From NCBI RefSeq assembly GCF_037201975.1, contig NZ_CP147520.1:5208001-5272000 (forward strand): a DNA stretch of 64,000 bases. Reading direction: 5' to 3'. The translations under genes were made by a program, and so were the position numbers. The notes under the pieces are model-generated. The model had not been told where the DNA came from, did no database searches, and worked only from the letters and a program-made list of their open reading frames with translations. This DNA comes from Streptomyces sp. TG1A-60. GTDB taxonomy: Bacteria; Actinomycetota; Actinomycetes; Streptomycetales; Streptomycetaceae. This document shows, in pieces, positions 24,109-32,983 of this stretch; the first letter of the stretch is position 1, and each line of letters opens with the position of its first letter.

Positions 24109-24836
24109 CCGCACTCGGTTTCCTCTACCCGGGCCACTCCGCCGAGGACGACTACCCGCGCATGGAGCAACTGCTGGGCAGTGACGTCCGGTTGGACCTG
24201 GTGCACACCGACATCGGCGAGGACGCGCACCGCGTGGACGCCCTGCGCGAGATGGGCGCCCCCGAACGGCTGGCCACCGGCTGCGAGACCCTCCGCCTGT
24301 CCGGCGCCGAGGCCGTCGTCTGGGCCTGCACCAGCGGCAGTTTCGTCTACGGCTACGAAGGCGCCCACGACCAGATCCGCGCCCTCGCCCGCGCCGCCGG
24401 CCTGCCCGCCTCCTCCGCCTCCTTCGCCTTCGCCCACGCGGCCCGCGAGCTCGGTGCCGGCCGGGTGGCCGTGGCGGCGACCTACCCGGACGACGTGGCC
24501 CGCCTGTTCGTCGACTTCCTGGCGGCGGCGGGCGTGGAGGTCCTCTCCGTGCGGGGCGCCGGCATCATCACGGCGGCGGAGGTCGGCACCTGGAGCCTGG
24601 AGGACATCCTCGCCCTCGCCCGGTCGGCCGACCACCCCGAGGCCCGGGCCCTCCTCCTCCCCGACACCGCCCTCCACACCGCCTCCCACATCCCGACCCT
24701 GGAAAAGGAAATGGGCAAACCGGTCCTCACCGCCAACCAGGTCACCGTCTGGGAGGCCCTGAGGCTGACGGACAGGAGGGTGAACGCGCCGGAACTGGGC
24801 GCCCTGTTCACCAGGGAACCCATCGTGCAGATGTGA
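24105..24836 (+). CDS. Asp/Glu racemase-superfamily paralogue lacking the second Cys
   Basis: A 243-residue partner of the preceding enzyme with the same fold. C75 in A-C-T-S-G-S-F is kept, but the second cysteine is replaced: L-P-D187-T-A-L-H-T aligns with S-C-T-N-L-P-T of its neighbour. A one-Cys active site rules out classical two-base isomerisation. It points to decarboxylation, lyase activity or a non-catalytic subunit that pairs with the two-Cys protein. The start is fixed by the ATGA overlap. Both proteins share the closing N-Q-V-T-V/I-W-x-A-L-R motif, so they arose by duplication. Confidence 0.85.
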   Translation: MTALGFLYPGHSAEDDYPRMEQLLGSDVRLDLVHTDIGEDAHRVDALREMGAPERLATGCETLRLSGAEAVVWACTSGSFVYGYEGAHDQIRALARAAGLPASSASFAFAHAARELGAGRVAVAATYPDDVARLFVDFLAAAGVEVLSVRGAGIITAAEVGTWSLEDILALARSADHPEARALLLPDTALHTASHIPTLEKEMGKPVLTANQVTVWEALRLTDRRVNAPELGALFTREPIVQM

Positions 24837-25018
24837 CCACCGGCCCGCCCCGCGCCCCGCTTCTCGCTCGTGCGGGGCGCGGGGCCGTGTCCCCGCGCGG
24901 CTGCGACACGTGGGCGGACCGGCCACGACGAGACCCGCGGTCCGGGAACAACCGGAGACTCCCTCCTGTTGCGGCATCTCGTACCCCGATGCCACACGCC
25001 CAGCAGGAGGCACCAGCC

Positions 25019-26124
<1,106 letters not shown>

Positions 26125-26134
<10 letters not shown>

Positions 26135-28035
26135 GGACAGGCCGCCGCCCCCAGCAGCTCCGCGATCCGTTCCGGCGGTACCGCGCGGGAGTACAGCCAC
26201 CCCTGCCCGGTGTCGCAGCCGAGCCGGCGCAGCCGGGAGGCCTGCGCGTCGGTCTCCACGCCCTCGGCGGTCACGGTCAGCCCGAGCCGGTGGGCGAGCT
26301 GGACGAGGGCTTCGACGATGATCTCGTCGGCGGGGTTGGGCTGTCCGTCTTCCCCGGTCCCGCCCTCCTGCGGGCTCTCGTACTGGAACCCCCGTACGAA
26401 CGCCCCGTCCAGCTTCAGCACCGACACCGGGAGCCGGCTGAGATACGCGAGGTTGGAGTAGCCGGTGCCGAAGTCGTCGATGGCGATACGGACGCCCATG
26501 TCGCTGAGGGCCCTGAGGGCCTGGAGCGGGCGGCCGGCGGAGCCCATGAGCGCGGACTCGGTGAGCTCCACCTGGAGCAGATGCGGGGCGAGGCCGGTCT
26601 CCGCGAGGATTTCGGCGACGTCGGCGACCAGGTCGGAGTCCCAGACCTGGCGGACGGCCACGTTCACGCTGACGAAGATCGGCGCCCGGTCGGGGTGGTC
26701 GATCTGCCAGCGGCGGGCCTGCCGACAGGCGGTGGCCAGAATCCACCGCCCGAGCTGGACGATCGAACCGTCCTCCTCGGCCAGTGAGATGAACCGATTC
26801 GGCGCCAGCACGCCGAACTGCGGGTGGTGCCAGCGCACCAGCGCCTCGACCCCGCGCACCCCGCCGTCCGCCATGCCCACGAGCGGCTGGTACTCAAGGA
26901 CGAACTCGCCCCGGCCCACGGCCGCCCGCAGCGTGGAGGACAGGGCCTGACGGGTCATCCGGTGGGCGTTGCGCTCCGGGTCGAACAGCGTCCAGCGGGC
27001 CTTGCCGTCGGCTTTCGCCCAGTACAGCGTCGTGTCGGCGGCCTGCATCAGTCCCGTCGCCGTCGTGCTCGCCGACTGCCGCTCGACGACCCCGATCGAG
27101 GCGGAGACGGACAGCCGCTGACCGGACAGGTCGAAGGGGAGCTGGAGGGCCTTGAGGACGGAGTCGGCCAGGTCGGCGAGTTGTTCCGTTCCGGTGGAGT
27201 CCTCCACGAGCAGCGCGAACTCGTCGCCGCCGAGTCTGGCCACCAGCGGAGCCCCGGCCGCCGTGCCCGCCGTGCGGTGGAGGGCGGCCTTGTCGGCGCA
27301 CCGGGTGAGCCGCTCGGCGACGGCCGTGAGGAGCTGGTCGCCCACCCGGTGGCCGAGGGTGTCGTTGACCGCCTTGAAGCCGTCCAGGTCCAGGTAGACC
27401 AGGCCGGTCCGGCCCGTCCCGGCCTCGTCGTACGCGTCCCGTTCCAGAGCGGCGGAGAGCTGTTCGAAGAAGAGGGTGCGGTTGGGGAGCCGGGTCACCG
27501 GGTCGTGCATCTGCAGATGGCGGAGCCGGGCCTGGAGCCGGCGGTTGGCGCTGATGTCGGTGACCGAGAGCAGAACCGCCCGCTCCTCCTCGGGCAGCGG
27601 CGCCACCGAGACCTGCACCCAGAGCCAGGTCCCGTCGGGTTGTTTCAGACGGCGCGTACAGCACAGCCGGGCCTGCCGTCCGCACAGCACCTCGCGGTAC
27701 GCGTGCCGGATGCGGGTGTCCGAGGCCAGGTCCACCAGCTCGGCGGCGACCCGCCCGGCCAGCGCCTCCGCGCTCTCCGCGCCCGTCCCGAGCAGCGTCC
27801 CCATGGCCCCGTTGGCGGTGACGACCAGTCCGTCCCGGTCGACGACGGCCATGGCGAGCGGCGCGACGGAGAAGGCGGCAGGGGTGGTGGGACTCTCCTC
27901 ACCCGGCTGAACTGACGCATTGGCGTGACGTTCTGTAATCGCCGGCCGGACGAGGTCTGCCGCGGGCGCCGGCCCTTGGGACGTTCCGCTCACCGTTCGC
28001 TCCCGCAGTGCACTCGTTTTTCGTACGGATCTCAT
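26125..28035 (-). CDS. PAS-GGDEF-EAL cyclic di-GMP protein
   Basis: A 636-residue cytoplasmic signalling protein. A PAS sensor (about 52-165), a GGDEF diguanylate cyclase domain with intact G-G-D-E-F at 269-273 and an EAL phosphodiesterase domain with E397-A-L, E-L-T-E-S and D520-D-F-G-T-G-Y-S-N are all recognisable, so both synthesis and breakdown of c-di-GMP are possible. The RxxD inhibitory site normally found five residues before GGDEF is absent. No membrane segment is present, unlike several Streptomyces relatives. In Streptomyces c-di-GMP controls the vegetative-to-reproductive switch through BldD. The gene stands alone, divergent from the M6 protease gene. Confidence 0.92.
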
Positions 28036-28380
28036 GTGTCTCGTCGGAGCGGCCGAACCACGTACGTAAGGGCGCTCAAGCCGTGTCCGTGCAGGAAAGT
28101 GTGCCGATCATAGAGGCTGGCCCCAGAGCCTTCTAGCCACTCTCCAGTCTCCCTGAACAACGACCTGATCCGACAGATCGTTTCTGCCCCTTGCTGAACG
28201 GCTTCCCCGCTCCGTCGACCGCTTGTGACGTTCCGTAAGCATCCGGGGTGTCGGCGGCCGGAGTCCATCCGACTTCTGTTCATGCTCTCCTCACCCTTCT
28301 GGTGCAGGCAAACAGGGCAAAGTGCTACGAACTCCGAAAATCTGGACGCGTGTCCCCAAGATCCGCATCCGGAGGTCTCC
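28036..28380. other. Divergent promoter region
   Basis: About 345 bases between the GGDEF-EAL gene (leftward) and the metalloprotease gene (rightward). It is less GC-rich than coding DNA, particularly 28120-28340, consistent with two promoters. No clear operator palindrome or RNA gene was recognised. Confidence 0.5.
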
Positions 28381-29742
28381 GTGCAGCGTCCGCTCCCCTG
28401 GAAGGAAGCCCTCGGCGACCGGGCGCCCACTCTGCGCAGTACAGCGGCCATGCTCACCTCCCTGACCGCGCTCGCGGCGACCTCCCTGATCGCGGCGCCC
28501 TCGGTCGCCGTACCGCTGTCGGAGGTGTGCGTGCTGCGGCGTACCCAGGCGCACCACTCGGAGGGCCTCGACACCTGGAACTCCGCGTATCCACGCCCCA
28601 CCCGCGCCCTCGACGCCGTACTCGTGTTCTTGTCATTCCCGGACGCGACCCCTCTCACCACTCCGGACGAGCTGACCGCCGACCACTTTCCGGCCACCAG
28701 CGAGTTCTTCGAACGCGCTTCCTACGGCAAGTTCGCCCTCCACCCGCATCCGCGCCGCGAGTGGCTGGAGATGCCGCAGCCCTCGACGGCGTACGCCATA
28801 CGGCGTGACTGGAACGCGGCACACCGGGCCGCCTACCTCAGGGACGCGCTCGCCACGGCCGACCCGCACGTCGACTTCTCCCGCTACGACATCGTGTACT
28901 TCGTCGCCGACCCCCACGCGCCCGGCGTCGACTCGGACGCGACGAAGGTGGTCAACCTCGAAACCCCGCTGGAGGTCGACGGCGCGGGCCTGCGCCGGGT
29001 CGTCACCGTGTTCGAGCGGCACCCGCCGGACCGCCTCGTCCTCGCCCATGAGACCGGCCATGTCTTCGACCTCCCCGACCTCTACCACCGCCCCGTCGAC
29101 GGCAAGGGCGACTGGGACACCCACGTCGGCGACTGGGACCTCATGGGCAGCCAGTTCGCCCTGGCCCCGGACCTGTTCGCCTGGCACAAGTGGAAACTCG
29201 GCTGGCTGGAGCCACGCCAGGTGACGTGCGTACGGGGGACGGGAAGCACGCGGTTGACGCTGGAGGCGGTGGGGGCGGGGCCGAGGGATGAAGGGCGGGT
29301 CGACGAGGTGGGGAACGCGGGTGCGGGTGCGGGAGCGGGTGCGGGTGACGGGCTCGCTGTCGGCGGCGCCGGGGTGATGACCGGGGTGCGGGGCTTCGGT
29401 GCCGGCCGGGGTACGAAGCTGGCGGTCGTCCGTACCGGTCCCGACAGCGCGCTCGGTATCGAGGCGCGGGGCGCTGTCGGCAACGACGCCTCCGTCTGCA
29501 CCCAGGGCGTCCTCGTCTACCGGATCCGCAGCGGCGCCGAGTCCGGCACCGGCCCCATCGAGGTGCTGGACGCCCACCCCCACACCGAGTCCTGCGGGGA
29601 GGCGTCCGTCTACCCGCCCCTGGCGGACGCCCCGGTGGGCGTGGGCGAGAGCTTCACGGTGCCGGGGGAGGCCGTACGGGTGGAGGTGGAGGGGCGCACG
29701 GCGTCCGGGGGGTGGACGGTGCGGATCACGACGGGGCGGTAG
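28381..29742 (+). CDS. Secreted M6-like zinc metalloprotease
   Basis: A 453-residue exported protein. It has a signal peptide (hydrophobic 21-44 ending near S-V-A-V-P), then an M6 (immune inhibitor A-like) catalytic domain with S-F-P-D, F-F-E-R-A-S-Y-G-K, H223-E-T-G-H227 followed by L-P-D-L-Y, and G-D-W-D-L-M-G-S as the Met-turn region. In most relatives the position before L-P-D-L-Y is Gly; here it is Asp. A Gly/Ala low-complexity insertion (G-A repeats, about 318-326) splits the C-terminal beta domain. GTG 28381 has GGAGGT at ideal spacing; a longer in-frame start would hide the signal. Likely extracellular peptidase, substrate unknown. A strong hairpin at 29757-29800 ends the transcript. 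Confidence 0.85.
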   Translation: MQRPLPWKEALGDRAPTLRSTAAMLTSLTALAATSLIAAPSVAVPLSEVCVLRRTQAHHSEGLDTWNSAYPRPTRALDAVLVFLSFPDATPLTTPDELTADHFPATSEFFERASYGKFALHPHPRREWLEMPQPSTAYAIRRDWNAAHRAAYLRDALATADPHVDFSRYDIVYFVADPHAPGVDSDATKVVNLETPLEVDGAGLRRVVTVFERHPPDRLVLAHETGHVFDLPDLYHRPVDGKGDWDTHVGDWDLMGSQFALAPDLFAWHKWKLGWLEPRQVTCVRGTGSTRLTLEAVGAGPRDEGRVDEVGNAGAGAGAGAGDGLAVGGAGVMTGVRGFGAGRGTKLAVVRTGPDSALGIEARGAVGNDASVCTQGVLVYRIRSGAESGTGPIEVLDAHPHTESCGEASVYPPLADAPVGVGESFTVPGEAVRVEVEGRTASGGWTVRITTGR

Positions 29743-29756
29743 GCCGGTGTGCCGGG

Positions 29757-29800
29757 ACACGGAAGAAGCCCCTCGCGAAGGCGAGAGGCTTCTTCCGTGT
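29757..29800. terminator. Hairpin between M6 protease and tRNA-Lys
   Basis: ACACGGAAGAAGCC and GGCTTCTTCCGTGT pair perfectly (14 bp), with further pairing inside. It sits 14 bp after the protease stop and 2 bp beyond the 3' end of the opposing tRNA-Lys, so it can terminate both. Confidence 0.8.
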
Positions 29801-29802
29801 CG

Positions 29803-29876
29803 TGCGCCGCCAGGGACTCGAACCCCGGACCCGCTGATTAAGAGTCAGCTGCTCTAACCAACTGAGCTAGCGGCGC
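29803..29876 (-). tRNA. tRNA-Lys (CTT), third copy
   Basis: Identical to the copies at 12891 and 15112. Its first ten bases overlap the end of the coding region that follows on the same strand (29867-30538), whose TAG stop is part of the tRNA sequence GCTAGC. Confidence 0.97.
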
Positions 29877-30538
29877 CTGCTGACGTCGTAGACCTTAGCA
29901 CCCTGATCGGCGGGAGGAAAAATCGATACCCGTACGGTCGCGGAGGTATGCGCACGGGCCGCCCGGACGGCCGCCCAGAGCAGTACCTCGGGCCCCGGCA
30001 GCCAGGGGCGCCGGGTGTCGGGCGCGACGAGCCAGCGGGACTCGATCCGGGTGGTGCGGGCCGCGTCGGCGTCACCGGTCTCGCCGATACCGCTGGTGGG
30101 GTCGAGGTCACCGGTGTGGCGCACGGCGGGGACGGTGACGGCGTCGCCGGTGCCGTGGCAGAGGAGGGGCGGGACGGCGTCGGTGCGGCCGGGGGAGCCC
30201 CACTCCTCCCACTCCAGGAGGGTGGGCAGCCGGTGGGCGGTGCCGGGGGAGGCGAAGAGCAGCATCCGCCCCCGGTAGACGGCGACCGGTCCGGAGCCGG
30301 GCCCCTCCTCCCATAACCGGTCGAGCATCCGCCGCCCGAAGACCGTCGGCACGCTGACGACGTCGAAGACGGTCCCGCACGACAGCACCACGGGCGCCGT
30401 CGGCCGCTCCTCCCACAACGTCAAGGTGCTCCGCGGATACGTTCCTGCCGAGGCCAGCCAAGCGGCCCCGTCCGCCGTGACCCACGCGACATCGCCCCCG
30501 CCGTGCGGGTACCTGCCCGTCTCCACTCCACCGCTCAT
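29867..30538 (-). CDS. Conserved actinobacterial protein of unknown function
   Basis: A 223-residue cytoplasmic protein with a pattern common in Streptomyces proteomes: A-W-L-A-S-A-G-T-Y, V-F-D-V-V-S-V-P, F-G-R-R-M-L-D-R-L-W, A-S-P-G-T-A-H-R-L-P, P-P-L-L-C-H-G-T-G-D and P-W-L-P-G-P-E-V-L-L-W. Related proteins are sometimes labelled as primase/polymerase N-terminal-like, but I see no metal-binding catalytic triad and do not assign that activity. The ATG at 30538 lacks a strong Shine-Dalgarno. The last ten bases lie inside tRNA-Lys, so any read-through mRNA would have to be cut by tRNA 5' processing. Confidence 0.72.
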   Translation of the reverse strand: MSGGVETGRYPHGGGDVAWVTADGAAWLASAGTYPRSTLTLWEERPTAPVVLSCGTVFDVVSVPTVFGRRMLDRLWEEGPGSGPVAVYRGRMLLFASPGTAHRLPTLLEWEEWGSPGRTDAVPPLLCHGTGDAVTVPAVRHTGDLDPTSGIGETGDADAARTTRIESRWLVAPDTRRPWLPGPEVLLWAAVRAARAHTSATVRVSIFPPADQGAKVYDVSRRR

Positions 30539-31071
30539 GCGTCCAGATCTACCGCGTGTGACCACCCGACCCCGGGCGGTTGCCCGAAACGGGTACGGGA
30601 GGTGGGCAAGTGGGGTACCTTGCCCACCCGGCATATGCCAGGAGGTGTTACCCGGAGAGGTTCTTCCCGGCGCGCGCACTCCAGCCACGTGCAACGGCGC
30701 GGCCTGGTTGGCTGTTCTGGTCGACCCCGACTCCGGCCTCGACCCCGACTCCGGCCTCGACTCCGGCCCCGGCCCTGACTCCGGCCCTGACTCCGGCTCC
30801 GGCCCTGACCGCGGGCGGCGGTCGGGCGGCGATGGCGTCGGGAGGTCGGGGGTGCCCGCGCCCGACCGCCGCCGGCGTGCTGCCGGGGTTGTCCGCGCTG
30901 ACGGCCGGCAGCGGAGCCGAGAGCCGGCCGCCCCCAGACCCGCCCTGCCGCACCGCTGGCGCGATGCGGCAGGGCGGGCGCGGCGGCACCCGGCGAGCGC
31001 CGGTGAGTGAACCCGCCCCGAGTTCAGCTACCGCGCCGGGTCATGCGAGGCCCCAGCCGCCGGACCCCCGC
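30539..31071. other. Intergenic region with low-complexity repeats
   Basis: About 530 bases between two leftward genes. It holds a 90-bp imperfect tandem repeat (30721-30810) and otherwise only overlapping Arg/Pro- or Asp/Ser/Gly-rich frames without credible starts. AGGAGG at 30640-30645 has no matching start codon in a good frame. No RNA gene recognised. Confidence 0.5.
30721..30810. repeat. Imperfect GACTCCGGCC-type tandem repeat
   Basis: Units of GACTCCGGCCTCGACCCC and shorter variants (GACTCCGGCCCTGACTCC) repeat about six to eight times. On the plus strand one frame reads as D-S-G-L-D-P-type repeats, but no start site supports translation. Confidence 0.7.
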
Positions 31072-31434
31072 TCAGATGGACTCCGGACCGCTCACGTCCC
31101 GTCCCCGCATCAGATCCCGCCCGAACTCGACCATCCTCTTCGCGTAGTCCTCGGTCCACTCGGCCCGCTCCGCGATGTCCGCCGAGGTCAACCGATCGAA
31201 CCGCCGGGGATCGGCGAGCTGCGCCGCCGCGATCGCCTGGAACTCCACGGCCCGGTCCGCCGCCGCCCGGAACGCCTGCGCCAACTCCGTCGACCGCGAC
31301 AGCAACGCCCGCGGATCGTCGATCGACTCCAGATCGAAGAAGTGCTCGGGATCGCCGGCCGCCTCGGCCGGCTCGAAGAGCAGGGGCGCGGGGCGTAGCC
31401 GCGGTTCGTGCCGACGCGGCGTGGGCTCCGCCAT
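31072..31434 (-). CDS. Small conserved hypothetical protein
   Basis: A 120-residue soluble, helical, acidic protein with no recognised domain. Conserved-looking blocks are E-H-F-F-D-L-E-S-I-D-D-P, R-A-A-A-D-R-A-V-E-F-Q-A and W-T-E-D-Y-A-K-R-M-V-E-F. GAGGAGG stands six bases before the ATG. It lies 205 bp downstream of the helicase gene on the same strand and might be transcribed with the nuclease-helicase operon, though the gap is large. No signal or membrane segment. Confidence 0.7.
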   Translation of the reverse strand: MAEPTPRRHEPRLRPAPLLFEPAEAAGDPEHFFDLESIDDPRALLSRSTELAQAFRAAADRAVEFQAIAAAQLADPRRFDRLTSADIAERAEWTEDYAKRMVEFGRDLMRGRDVSGPESI

Positions 31435-31639
31435 GTCTTGTCCTCCTCGTACGACGGTTCAGTGGGCCGGTCCCGGGGACGTCCCGGAAGGAGGGCCACC
31501 GTCCATTGTCGCGTGACCGCGCAAGTGGGCATCGAGCCCGCCGAGCGCCCCATGAACGGACCCGCAGTTGGTCGCGGGCGTATGGCTCCGGTCAAGATCG
31601 TCAGTTGGCGGAGAAGTTCGCGGAAAGGGCTTCGCTGCG

Positions 31640-32983
31640 CTACGGCCGCCATGACACCCGGTGGTCGGACAGATGGTCGTACGTGGTCATCATCGCCTCC
31701 CAGCCGTCCGGGAACTTCACGGTCACCCCGAGCTGGACCGGCTCGGTGGACGGATGGTCGTCGAGGAGGTCGGTCACGCCCGCCCGGCAGACCACGACGC
31801 AGGCGTGCCGGTGCCGGGAGGCGAGGACGCACAGGCGCCCGGTCTCCAGGTGGAACGCCGTCGCGTCGGGGCGCCCGGACAGCGGGTGCAGGACGACCGT
31901 GACGTCGTACTCCCGCCCCTGGAGCCGGTTCGCCGTGTCCACGACCACGTCCGCGACCCCCAGTTCGGCCAGCGCGGAGCGCACGGCGGCGGCCTGGTCC
32001 CGGTGGGCCGTGCCGACCGCGATCCGGTCGGCGGTCAGCGGCACGGGGTCCTCGGACCGCTCCGAGGTCGCCGCGCCACCCCGGTCGAGGAGCCGCCGTA
32101 CGACCCGCGCGACGGCCCGTACCGCCTCGGGGTCGGTGCGGGGTGTGTGCCGGGCCGGCAGCTCCAGCAGACCCCACCCCGACTCGGCCGCCTCGTCGAT
32201 GACCCGGTCGGGGGCCGAACCGTCCGACGGCACCGCGAAGGCGAGCCGCCGGTCCCCGTGCCCCGTCCCGCTGCGGAACGGGGTGAACGGATAGAACGCG
32301 TCGGAGACCAGGGGCGCGGCGGACGCCGGGAGCCGCCACGACACCGGCAGCCGGTGCTGGGGCAGCTCGGGGTTGTGGGCGAGCAGCGTCGTCACCGCCG
32401 AGGCCGACGGGTCGTACGACAGCCCGGCCCACTGCTCGCTGCCCACGATCGCGAACGGGTCCAGTTGCCCGGGGTCGCCCACGAACAGCGCCCGCTCGAA
32501 CAGCCCCGCCACGGCCAGCAGCGCGTCCGACCGCATCTGGTACGCCTCGTCGACGATCGCGTGCCGCCACGGTTCGACCCCCTTGACGTGCGCCCACTTC
32601 GCGGCCGTGGAGATCACGACGTCGAGGCCCGCGAGATCGGCCGCCTTCGTCGACTTCCGTACGTTCGCCAGGTCGTCCAGCGCCTTGTCGTACGGGTCGG
32701 TGTCGCTGCTGTGCAGCCGGCCGACCGGGAGGTCGGGGTCCTTCTCCGCGAGGCGGATCACCAGGTCGTCGACCTGCGCGTTCGTCTGCGCGATGACCAT
32801 CAGCGGGTGCCCGGCGGAGGCGAGTTCGAGCGCGGCACGGACGACGAGGGTCGACTTCCCGGCGCCGGGCGGCGAGTCGACGACGACGCCGCGCGCCTCG
32901 CCGTGCAGGGTGTCGCGCAGGATCGCGTCGGTGGCGCGACCGGCGGCGGCCCCGGGGTCGAGCACGGCCTCGGCGGGGGTCAC
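31640..32983 (-). CDS. SF1 (Upf1/Dna2-like) helicase
   Basis: A 447-residue ATPase/helicase of the AAA_12/Upf1-like branch of superfamily 1. Motif I is P-P-G-A-G-K43-S-T, motif Ia A-Q-T-N-A-Q-V-D-D-L, motif II V-D145-E-A-Y-Q, motif III G-D-P-G-Q-L-D-P, motif IV W-R-L-P, motif V T-A-N-R-L-Q-G-R-E-Y-D and motif VI L-A-S-R-H-R-H. All helicase motifs are present in a compact length, without large accessory insertions. Its start overlaps the preceding 531-aa gene by 4 bp (ATGA). It is the last of three coupled genes whose first encodes a RecB/Cas4-type nuclease, so the unit resembles a split Dna2 (see findings). Function in repair or defence is inferred. Confidence 0.88.
   Translation of the reverse strand: MTPAEAVLDPGAAAGRATDAILRDTLHGEARGVVVDSPPGAGKSTLVVRAALELASAGHPLMVIAQTNAQVDDLVIRLAEKDPDLPVGRLHSSDTDPYDKALDDLANVRKSTKAADLAGLDVVISTAAKWAHVKGVEPWRHAIVDEAYQMRSDALLAVAGLFERALFVGDPGQLDPFAIVGSEQWAGLSYDPSASAVTTLLAHNPELPQHRLPVSWRLPASAAPLVSDAFYPFTPFRSGTGHGDRRLAFAVPSDGSAPDRVIDEAAESGWGLLELPARHTPRTDPEAVRAVARVVRRLLDRGGAATSERSEDPVPLTADRIAVGTAHRDQAAAVRSALAELGVADVVVDTANRLQGREYDVTVVLHPLSGRPDATAFHLETGRLCVLASRHRHACVVVCRAGVTDLLDDHPSTEPVQLGVTVKFPDGWEAMMTTYDHLSDHRVSWRP

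Noticed and set aside
30426..31010. A 194-residue plus-strand protein with Asp-Ser-Gly repeats
   Set aside because: It overlaps the start of a better-supported minus-strand gene, has no Shine-Dalgarno, and the repeat region reads equally well in several frames.
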